A stretch of 64,000 nt of DNA from Thereva unica (taxonomy: Eukaryota; Arthropoda; Insecta; Diptera; Therevidae), in NCBI GenBank assembly GCA_949987705.1, contig CATLJY010000183.1, positions 51,369 to 115,368 on the forward strand, written 5' to 3'. Below the pieces are notes generated by a model that saw nothing but the letters and a program-made list of their open reading frames with translations, did no database searches and was not told the DNA's origin. Below, in pieces: positions 55,165-64,000 of the stretch (the first letter of the stretch is position 1; each line of letters starts with the position of its first letter). A program made the position numbers and the translations under genes.

Positions 55165-56370
55165 ATGAATACTAGGAGTAGAACAAAGAAACAAAATTAC
55201 AGTAGTGCGGAAAGTATAAATTCTCCGAAAATAAGTCTTTCTCGCGGTCTTTATTCACTCTCCGAAGGCAATTTACCTCTTTTAACACCCAACGATTTGG
55301 ACGAGACGCTAAAGCACCTCGATCAAAACTCTAGTTCTGATAGTGGAAGTGATATTTTTAACGATACCGTACAAGTTATCGAAGACACTATCTCTCCATT
55401 TCCACAAGAAAATCCTGTAGTCAATATGCAGGAACGCCAAAATCCCGTCCTTGACAAGGAATTTGCTTTGCGATTCATACCAGAATTCAATGGTAAACGC
55501 GAAAAGTTGCATAAATTCCTTAAATGTTGTGAGACAGTGAATAACTCAGATTACAGTGAGTCCGACAGTGATTTGCTATTGAAAATAATAGAATCAAAAA
55601 TCACTGACGCTGCTGACAATGTTACGAAATATTCAAACTATTCTAATTGGCAAGAACTTAAGAGAATATTATTAGACCATTTTGTGGAAACTAAAACACT
55701 AGCCCAAATACAGATGGATCTAATTAATTGTAAACAAGGTCCTCGGGAAAATGTCAGATCTTTTGCTAATAACATAGAGCAACTGTTAGCCGATTTAAAC
55801 GGAGCGTGCGTTGCATCAGAAGGAACTGCTGCCACGTCGGTAATAACCAATTTAAATAACAAAACTGCACTCAAGGCTTTTACAGAAGGACTGAATCCTT
55901 CATTGAAATTAATTATCAAAGCCAGTAGATATACAAAACTCAACGAAGCAATCGAAGCTGCTGTTGAAGAGGAGAAATCCTTACCGCAACCTCCTTCTAA
56001 TTCTAACTTCAGAAGTAAAGGTAAACTCAGGTGTTCATACTGCCAAAAAAATGGCCATGTAATTTCAAATTGCTACCTTAGACAAGGTAACAATTACACA
56101 AGAAATCTTTTACCTCGTAAGATTGAAATAAAATCTGAACCAATTCAACCCAACAATTCAGTACGAATTATAAAATGTAGTTACTGTAAAAATATTGGGC
56201 ATCATATAAGTGAGTGCCGAAAAAGAGCGTATAACAATAGGCTGAAAAATCAAACCTCATTACCAAATCGTGAAGGAAACCGATCTGTACAAGCATGTGC
56301 GGGAAACGACAACAGGCCTGGAGCGTCAGGAGGTGCTACCAGTGCTCAAACTCTAAGGCAGAACAATTGA
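55165..56370 (+). CDS. gag: Element C Gag protein
   Basis: 401 residues from the ATG at 55165 (MNTRSRTKKQ). It has a serine-rich acidic N-terminus, then a capsid region starting RFIPEFNGKREKLHKFLKC with an NCKQGPRENVRSFANNIEQL block. Two zinc knuckles follow, CSYCQKNGHVISNC and CSYCKNIGHHISEC (C-x2-C-x4-H-x4-C), and a glycine/asparagine-rich end. Uninterrupted. It overlaps pol in the -1 frame at about 56295-56370. Confidence 0.93.
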   Translation: MNTRSRTKKQNYSSAESINSPKISLSRGLYSLSEGNLPLLTPNDLDETLKHLDQNSSSDSGSDIFNDTVQVIEDTISPFPQENPVVNMQERQNPVLDKEFALRFIPEFNGKREKLHKFLKCCETVNNSDYSESDSDLLLKIIESKITDAADNVTKYSNYSNWQELKRILLDHFVETKTLAQIQMDLINCKQGPRENVRSFANNIEQLLADLNGACVASEGTAATSVITNLNNKTALKAFTEGLNPSLKLIIKASRYTKLNEAIEAAVEEEKSLPQPPSNSNFRSKGKLRCSYCQKNGHVISNCYLRQGNNYTRNLLPRKIEIKSEPIQPNNSVRIIKCSYCKNIGHHISECRKRAYNNRLKNQTSLPNREGNRSVQACAGNDNRPGASGGATSAQTLRQNN

Positions 56371-57962
56371 ACCCCTCCAGAGAGAGCATATTAAAACTAT
56401 CTCCTAAATCTTTACCAAATCCTTACCAAGTCGATAAATCTTTACCAAATCTTTACCAAATCGATAAATCTTTACTAAATCTTTACCAAGTCGATAAATC
56501 TTTACCAAATCTTTACCAAATCGATAAATCTTTACCAAATCTTTACCAAATCGATAAATCTTTACCAAATCTTTACCAAATCGATAAATCTTTACCAAAT
56601 CCTTACCAAATCGATAAATCTTTACCAAATCTTTACCAAATCGATAAATCCTTACCAAATCTTTACCACATCGATAAATCTTTACCAAATCTTAAACAAA
56701 GTAATAAATCTACTAATTCAGGTCCATTCACTCAGCAAACAAACCGCGTTAGCACGCGACATCCTAAATCTTTAGGCAAGCTAGATGAAGATCAAAGTAA
56801 AATTCCGCTCAACTCCTATTCTAATTCCTGTTCCAATTCATATCTTGGCATCGTGGAGTCCAACACTAACTGTTATTCTAATTTGGACTTGGAAGCCAAT
56901 CATTCTAAAACCTTGCGAGTATTTAACATATCTTTACATAGTAATAGGAAGTACGATACAGTCGAATTCAGTTCCATCTCCATACGAAAGGAAAAAATCT
57001 CATTGCTAGTAGATAGCGGAAGCGAAGTCTGTTTATTGAAACTAAACTGTCTCAAAGATAATGAAATAATCTATACAGAACTGAAAGCAAATTTAAAAGG
57101 GATTAGCCCGGAACTTATACAAACTCTTGGTATTTGTCAGGTAAAACTGAAATTCGGAAATGCAATAATTTCCTATCCTTTTCATATCGTCAATGACCAA
57201 TTCCCAATTTTACACGATGGAATAATAGGAGATAATTTTCTAGAAGACCTTGTAGACTATGGAAAAAAGAAGTTAACAATTTCACACGATAATACCCAGT
57301 ATACTTTAAACCTTATACCTTCTGTAGACAGTATTACTGTACCTGCTAGGTCAGAACTCATCACGCGTATAAAGACGGATCTTAAAAACGATTGCATTTG
57401 CATCTCAAATGAATTAAATAATGGCTTGCTTATTTCAAACAGTATATCTACTCCTACTAATAATTTATGCACTATATCGGTGATTAACCCTACTGAAAAT
57501 GATCTCCAACTCAAATCTAGTGACGTCGAACTACAAGACGTATCCACATTTCAAATCTACAACTTTTCCTCTACAAATGTAAAACTTCCTGAACATGACT
57601 ATGAAAGAATTTTAAGAGTCAAAAACGCCATTCGAACAGATCACATAGTAGAAAATCAAAAAGAAACAATTTTAAACATCTGCACAGAATTCAATGATTT
57701 ATTTCACCTTCCGGGTGATAAACTCACTCATACTAATACCATCTCCCATAACATTCCTACTCCAGGAGCACAACCAATTCGTGTAAAACCATATAGGCTT
57801 CCAGAATCACAAAAATCAGAAATCAATAATCAAATAAGCCAAATGGTTGCTGATAACATCATCACCGAGTCCAGAAGTCCTTGGAATTTTCCTCTCGTCG
57901 TCGTGCCTAAGAAGCCCGACTTAAATGAGAATAAAAGATGGCGAATAGTCATAGACTTCTGA
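56295..57962 (+). pseudogene. pol: Element C pol, part 1: repeat domain, protease, RT start
   Basis: 555 codons in the -1 frame relative to gag. After the overlap comes a decapeptide repeat region (about ten units of DKSLPNLYQI, 56402-56704). The aspartic protease follows (LLVDSGSEV, Asp codon at 57012; a DGIIGDNF block), then a linker and the first RT motifs (ITESRSPWNFPLVVVPKK, RWRIVIDF). It ends at a TGA (57960-57962) in the middle of the conserved RT block. The arginine normally there is often CGA, so one C-to-T change would explain it. Downstream the same frame continues, hence a single nonsense codon splits pol. Confidence 0.92.
56402..56704 (+). repeat. In-frame 30-bp minisatellite in pol
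   Basis: About ten units of 30 bp containing AAATCTTTACCAAATCGATA. They encode a ten-residue repeat between Gag's zinc knuckles and the protease. Unit length and frame are kept without stops. Variation is limited to single substitutions until the last unit. Confidence 0.97.
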
Positions 57963-60647
57963 AAACTGAACGAAGTCACTGTGGGAGATGCATACCCACT
58001 TCCAAACATCACGGAGATACTAGATCTCCTCGGATCTTCCAAATACTTCTCCACTCTCGATTTGGCGAACGGATTTCACCAGATCGAAGTGAATCCAAAG
58101 GATAGAGAAAAAACTGCCTTTTCTACTCCATTCGGACATTTCGAGTATAGAAGAATGCCCTATGGTCTTAAAGGGGCACCTGCCACTTTTCAAAGGCTTA
58201 TGAATAACGTCTTAGTCGGATTACAAGGTTATAAAATCTTCATTTATATGGACGACATCGTCATTTTTGGAAAAACCCTAGAGGAGCATAACACAAAACT
58301 TATCGAAGTCTTTGAGAGATTACGACAACATAATCTAAAGTTACAACCTGAGAAATGTGAGTTTCTTCGATCGGAGCTTGCATATCTGGGGCACATAATT
58401 AGTGAAACGGGAGTGTCTCCAGACCCTACTAAAATTTCAAGCGTCAAAAATTTTCCTACTCCTAAATCACCAAAGGAAATCAAAGCATTTCTTGGTTTGG
58501 CGGGTTACTATCGTCGTTTCATAAGAGATTTTGCCAAAATCTCCCAACCTTTAACTAATCTCCTGAAGAAAAGCACTAAATTTGAATGGACGCCTCGATG
58601 CACTGAATCTTTTAACTCTTTAAAAAACGCCTTGATTACTCCTCCTCTATTACAATACCCTGACTTTAGTCAAGAATTCATTTTAACGACTGATGCCAGC
58701 GGATATGCCATTGGATCAGTTTTGTCTCAAGGGAAAATTGGACACGATTTGCCTATAGCCTATGCATCTAGACTATTACGTAAGAGTGAAACGAACTATT
58801 CTACAACTGACAAAGAATTGCTTGCAGTCGTATGGTCCGTACAGCATTTCAGACCATATCTTTTCGGTAAAAAGTTTACCATCATCACTGATCATAAAGC
58901 ATTGGAGTATCTTCACAGATGTAAAGATGCTAGCTCAAGAATGATGAGATGGAAATTGAAATTAGAAGAATTTGATTTCAATATTCTTTATAAAAAGGGA
59001 TCCAGTAATACGAATGCAGATTGTTTAAGTCGGATTCCATACACAGACATTCAAGGAAGCTCAAATTCTAATTCTCTACCCGAAGTAACAACCTTAGCTA
59101 TTACTCGAAGCAGCAGTCAGAATGTAATGACATACGAAGAATTCGAAAACACTTTAACTAATAAAATTGTCGTGAATAATCTTATACAAGACAACGACGA
59201 TGGTTTATTAAACAGTAATTCAAATTGTATAGCTATCTTCTTAGACAGTAACACAAAAACAGATGATTATTATAAAGATCTTCTTGCACATTATATTGCT
59301 CCAGAATGCTTCCAACTGAAAAACCCCCTTCCACATCAAGTCTTTCCTATAGAATCAAAGGATAATAAAACTAGAATAATATGTTTGATCACTCACCTTG
59401 CCACTGAAAAGTGCAACTACAAGGACATATTCAATACCTTATTATCGCTAAAATCTTGGGCACTCGAAAACAATATCCCATATATTGCGGTGTCCAATCC
59501 TTCCAAACAAATTCAGTACCGTCATCTTAAATTCGAAATCGTTCGTTCTATGACCAGATACATATTTCAGAATTCAAACGTAAGACTTACGTTCTATCAT
59601 AATAATTTCTCATCGGATTTCTCGGAAGAAGAGAAACTAAAAATTCTTCAAGAATTTCATGACAAACCTCTTGGAGGCCATTGCGGATTGAACCGTACTT
59701 TCAGAAGAATCCAAATGAAATATAAGTGGCGAAACATGTATAAAGATATAAAGAAATATATCAAAAATTGTGAAACATGTAAGCGCAATAAAATCACAAG
59801 ATACACAAAGGAACCTTTGCTAATAACTTCAACATCGCGCGAACCATTTGAAAAAATATCTATGGATATCGTTGGCCCTCTTCCCACTACTTCTTTAGGA
59901 AACAAGTACTTACTTACCTTTATTGACGATCTAACTAAATATTGCGATGCTATACCTATTCCGTCACAAGAAGCGAATGTAATAGCTGAAAAACTAGCAA
60001 CGGAAATAATATTCAGGCATGGTATACCCAAGATATTATTGACAGATCAAGGCTCGAATTTCATGAGCGACATCTTCAAGCAAACGTGTAAGTTGCTAAA
60101 AATTCAAAAGATCCAGACTACAGCTTACCGACCTCAATCAAACGGCTCGTGCGAGCGCAGCCATCGAAGTCTGACTGAATATTTAAGATGCTTTATCAAT
60201 AAGTCTCAAGATGACTGGGATAGTTGGATCAAATATGCAATATTCGTTTTCAACACAACCCCTAGTAGTACTACCGGGTTCACACCTTTCGAATTAGTTT
60301 ATGGACGCAAACGTGAAATCCCTTCAATCTTTTCACGTCCACCTGAACTGTCATATAATTATGATGTTTACTACAATGAACTGAAATCTCGGTTACAACA
60401 TTCCAGCGAAATAGCAAGAGAAAGCATTAATAAGCAAAAGGAATTGAGTAAACTATACTACGATCGTACACTAAACCCATCTAGTTTTAAGGAAGGAGAC
60501 ACAGTCTTTCTTAAAAACGAATCATGCAAAAAGGGGCAAAACAAAAAATTATTGTCACCTTGGCTAGGTCCATACAAAGTTATAGATAAAGGTAAAGTAA
60601 ACTCAACAATACTTATAAAAAAAAAAGGCTACAATAGTACACAATAA
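57963..60647 (+). pseudogene. pol: Element C pol, part 2: RT, RNase H, integrase
   Basis: Open in the same frame as part 1 directly after its stop codon. RT has FSTLDLANGFHQIEV, MPYGLKGAPATFQ and the YMDD box at 58245-58256. RNase H follows, with TDAS and the STTDKELLAVVW block, then a spacer of about 150 residues. The integrase has an HHCC finger (GGHCGLNRT ... CETCKRNK) and a core with D (SMDIVGPL), D (TDQGSNF) and E (NGSCERSH). The C-terminal part has a GPY-like WLGPYKV. All catalytic residues are present. The domain is disabled only by the upstream nonsense codon at 57960. Confidence 0.93.
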
Positions 60648-60739
60648 TAGACTAAGGCCTAGTTAAGATTCATTCAAGCACTTCATAATACCCTACTCTA
60701 ATTTGTATCACTACCTTTCCCTTATAGGTAATAATTAAA

Positions 60740-62671
60740 ATGGCTAAAATCGACGCACTCCTCTTATTATTGGCAATTTATTGTGGAAACAACGTTCTTA
60801 CGGAGAATCCGGAAAATTTTAAGATATCTCACCTCAAAAATTAACTTGGGTTGTATTACGAAGACGTGGGGAACCTCAAAATCTTTAACCAATGGAAGTT
60901 ACTAGTTCATATTGACTTGGAAGATATTAAAGAACAAAATAAACGCGTTCAAATTTTACATAATCAATTACTAAACTTATGTGAAGCAATTATCTCGAGA
61001 AGTGGCGAACACAACGATTGTAAAAATGTTCTCCCCCACATAAATCAAACAATCAACATATTGCAAGTACAGAATAAACAGATAAGTAACATTCTGGGAT
61101 CTAAGGATGATTTGATATCCAAACGGGGATTAGTAAATGTTGTAGGTACTATTTCGAAACAGTTATTCGGGACTTTGGATGAAAACGACAGAATCTATTA
61201 CGATGAACAAATAAAATTACTAAACGATAATGAAGAGCATGTTTACAACTTGATGAAAGAACAAACTACAGTCCAAAAAACCGTTATAGATCACATCAAT
61301 AAAACAATTGACTATATTACGGAACTAGATTCCAAAATTTCTAAGTCACTATTTAAAATAAATATGATTCAAAATATAACTAGCGTAGTTCAACACATTT
61401 CCACCATTAACGAAATCTTTGTTATGTTCATATCTCTCACCGATAGATACTTAATTGTGCAAACCCATTTATTAGATATATTGAATTCGGCTTTAAGAGG
61501 AAACTTACACCCATATGTTATAAGTGCCTCCGAATTGTTAAAAGAACTCATTAAAATACAAACATCCTTACCCAATGGTGTAAATTTACCAATAACATTA
61601 AATACTATAAATATGAAATTTTACTATAAGATAATTCAGACTATTAGTTATTATAGTAATAAAAGATTAAATTTTCTACTAATTATACCTTTAACCAAAT
61701 CTATGGAATTTAGAATTTTTAAAATCACTAGTATACCGCAGGTAGTTAACAAAACCTATATTGTTATAATACCAGAAAAGCAATTCCTCATAATCGACTC
61801 TTCGGAGCAACATTACTTTCTCATGGACATTTCGGATCTGCGAGAATGTACAATTACAACAATTAACAACTACATTTGTGAGCAGAAAGAGCCTGTCCAC
61901 ATCTCGCATATCAATAGTGCTTGCGAGAGAACCCTATTCGATCAGGTCAGCATTATTCCTAGAAGCTGCATCCCTAGAGCGATGTTACCAAGTCATACCA
62001 TATATCTACAATTGGCGCAGAAGAATTCATGGTTATTCATAGCACCTGAGAATGAACGATTGATTCTACGATGTAAACAGGCTCCAACACTCCAAATAAT
62101 CCTTAACAACACTGGAATTCTCGAACTAACCGAAGGATGTGAAGCACTATCCAACACCATTATACTTAGTAGTAAGGCTTTATTTACTAGCGAAGTAAGA
62201 TTAAAACATTTTTACTATATCTCAGACCTACCAAAATTAACACTTAATTACAAGCATGAAGAAATGTTAAGAAATTTCCAAAATAACATAAATAATTACA
62301 GTAATTTTCAAATTCCAGATCAGATAAAAAATTTACACAAAATTAGCTTAAAGATAAGTGAATTAGATAACCATTATGTCCCCTTACAAAAAATTAGAAA
62401 TCATACTATTTATTTAATAACAATTACGTCTACATTAACTATAATAACAATTGTAATAGGCCTAGAAATAATACGTAGGCTATACATTAATTTCTTTAAA
62501 TGTAAGAAAACCAAACTGGAATCAATTTCAGATACATGTAATCAGAGTTCAACCCGAGCTGACTCGAGCGAATCCATTTCAAATCCTATACCTGTCCCAC
62601 GTGGAAACTATACCATTCCTAGGTATAATTTCCGTCTTCAAGGAGGGGCGTGTAGTAAAGCCGCCACCTAA
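60740..62671 (+). pseudogene. env: Element C envelope glycoprotein with early stop
   Basis: The ATG at 60740 starts a hydrophobic signal segment. An in-frame TAA at codon 35 (60842-60844) interrupts, and the frame is then open to 62671. The body is of the F type: a basic SKR cleavage-like site near residue 129, a glycine-containing hydrophobic stretch, coiled-coil-prone sequence, a transmembrane segment at about 555-578 and a ~65-residue tail. An acceptor-like CTTATAG (AG at 60726-60727) lies 12 nt before the ATG. The stop codon falls 21 bp inside the 3' LTR, as for element B. With the early stop, no full-length glycoprotein is expected from this copy. Confidence 0.9.
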
Positions 62672-63084
62672 ATCCTAATACATTGTTTCTTAATGCTATT
62701 GACATTCAATACTTCCGTTCAGAAGACGATAAAACTGCTGATATAAACATTCTCCACTTCAAGTTGCATGCTTGCAACTTTTTCAATAATTTATCATTGC
62801 AATACATTGTAATGCAATATCGCTGGACTTGCATAAACACAAGTCAAGTCCAAGTTCCAACTCTTAAAATTGCTAGAGTTGCATTTTCCTTATCAGCAAT
62901 AATTCAGTTCTTCTACTCTAGAAAGCTTCTCAAAGATATTTAAAATTCACTCCTTAGTCGGCCGCCGTTCAGCTCGGATCATTTATTGAAAGTTCTTATT
63001 AATAAATATATTTAAAGTTCAAGTGTTTGATTTTTTTTGTTTTTACTTTTAATTTAAAGTACAGGAAAACCCAGCCGCACAACA
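62651..63084 (+). repeat. Element C 3' LTR
   Basis: 434 bp, TG...CA ends, nearly identical to 53960-54393, preceded by the polypurine tract AAGGAGGGGCG (62640-62650). Confidence 0.95.
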
Positions 63085-63101
63085 ATATCAAGATAGCACA
63101 T

Positions 63102-63986
63102 TTAGTCCATTCAAAACGCGCATTATGGTGTTCCAAAATAACACCGTTAAGAAAATCGAACCCTAAACGTTTTTGGGGTCGCTGATCACGAAAATCGAGG
63201 TCCCGCGGTCCCAAAATTAGGGCGTCACCCCTAAAAATGAAAAAAACACCCCTTTTTAGGGGGTTTTCGCGATTATTTCAATAATAATGAAAACTGATGC
63301 GATGAAATGTACTTTTTTTAATATTTATTTGCGAAGGGGGTAGATTTATACTAAATTTAGGCGAGCTTAATGGTAAGGGGTACCCCTAAAGGGTTGAAAG
63401 TTCCCCTAAATTGGCGAAAAATTGCAAAAATTGTAAAAAAAAATTTTGTTCCAGTTTTTGTTTCAAATTCGATTGTGGGCGTACTGTCAGGCAAAAATAA
63501 CATTTGGAAATTTTTTAATCCTCTTTCCTTCTGCCACCCGCCAGCCGCTGTCCGCCCTGTTCCGCCCGCGCCTCTTGCGCCACACGCCTGCTGACGTCGC
63601 TCACCCACCCCGCAGTACGCCCACAATCGAATTTGAAGCAAAAACTTCGATATTTGTTTTTTAAAATTTTTGCCATTTTTCGCCAATTTAGGGGTACTTT
63701 CAACCCTTTAGGGGTACCCCTTACCATTAAGCTCACCTAAATTTAGTATTAATCAACCCCCTTCGCAAATAAATATTTAAAAAAGTGCATTCGTTTTCAT
63801 TAATACCGAAATAATCGCGAAAACCCCCTAAAAAGGGGTGTTTTTTTCATTTTTAGGGGTGACGCCCTAATTTTGGGATCGCGGGACCTCGATTTTCGTG
63901 ATCAGCGACCCCAAAAACGTTTAGGGTTCGATTTTCTTAACGGTGTTATTTTGGAACACCCCCCCCCCGCGTTTTGAATGGACTAA
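63102..63986. mobile_element. Large fold-back element (885 bp)
   Basis: It begins TTAGTCCATTCAAAACGCG and ends with the inverse, CGCGTTTTGAATGGACTAA. Arms of about 385 and 374 bp are highly similar inverted copies containing CCCTTTAGGGGTACCCCTTA and the GGGCGTACTG boundary. They surround a ~125-bp GC-rich centre (63487-63612). The palindromic ends allow a TA duplication. There is no coding capacity; ORFs through the arms or loop are by-products of the symmetry. It is a fold-back or a non-autonomous TA-inserting element. Confidence 0.88.
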
Positions 63987-64000
63987 TTACATGAAGGAAG

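Larger units (their letters stand above)
53960..63084 (+). mobile_element. LTR element C: Ty3/gypsy with env
   Basis: 9.1 kb on the plus strand. It has two 434-bp LTRs (TGTAGT...CAACA) with about two visible differences, a tRNA-Leu-type primer site, gag, pol, env and a polypurine tract AAGGAGGGGCG before the 3' LTR. Flanks are CTAT and ATAT, so the 4-bp duplication is imperfect. Pol has one in-frame TGA and env one in-frame TAA, so this copy is disabled although young. It has two unrelated ~28-30-bp minisatellites, one in the leader and one in pol. Integrase and Gag type group it with element A rather than B. Confidence 0.95.

Noticed and set aside
56404..56688. 94-aa minus-strand ORF of repeated decapeptides
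   Set aside because: Antisense of the 30-bp minisatellite in element C pol; open only because the repeat has no stop in that frame.
63357..63736. Overlapping ORFs in the fold-back element
   Set aside because: The two strands encode near-identical peptides because the sequence is palindromic; no family is recognised.

Overview
The window is AT-rich eukaryotic DNA, almost certainly from an insect. It holds three env-bearing Ty3/gypsy (errantivirus-type) elements, a BEL/Pao reverse transcriptase fragment, a Helitron, spliced genes with GT-AG introns, and a dispersed repeat ending in (ACAG)n plus a TTTCGCATTTATAATATTAG-type tail that is common in insect genomes. I see no host housekeeping gene, rRNA gene, credible tRNA gene or CRISPR array. 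The order of insect cannot be fixed from the sequence alone.

Layout. 1-788: unclassified repeat, possibly an LTR remnant. 789-17519: a tandem-repeat-bearing Helentron-like element (E1), split by LTR element A (3890-16784, minus strand; 4-bp target duplication CCCC). 17520-19194: small fold-back elements and a dispersed repeat (family F). 19195-24850: two more E-family elements (E2, E3) joined head to tail. 24851-26895: no gene seen. 26896-39233: a decayed Helitron, split by an 8.5-kb DNA transposon (28522-37008, called D here). D encodes a two-exon CACTA-like transposase and a six-exon DUF4806-domain protein. 39755-47861: LTR element B (minus strand), intact in gag, pol and env, with LTRs that look identical and a CACG target duplication; it interrupts the 5' tip of another E-like element. 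48166-49750: E4. 49751-53330: palindromes, tandem duplications and an inverted second copy of family F. 53334-53959: a BEL/Pao fragment, cut by LTR element C (53960-63084, plus strand), which has one stop codon in pol and one in env. 63102-63986: a large fold-back element.

How the parts relate. The region is a nest of transposons inside transposons. A and B carry primer sites matching tRNA-Ser, and C one matching tRNA-Leu. In all three, pol lies in the -1 frame relative to gag, and env is preceded by a splice-acceptor-like site with a GTAAGT donor in the leader. In B, this splice would add an in-frame N-terminal hydrophobic segment that the env ORF itself lacks. B looks young and potentially mobile. 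A and C are young by LTR similarity but broken. D is the most interesting object: a two-gene DNA transposon whose exact ends can be read because removing it restores the Helitron reading frame.
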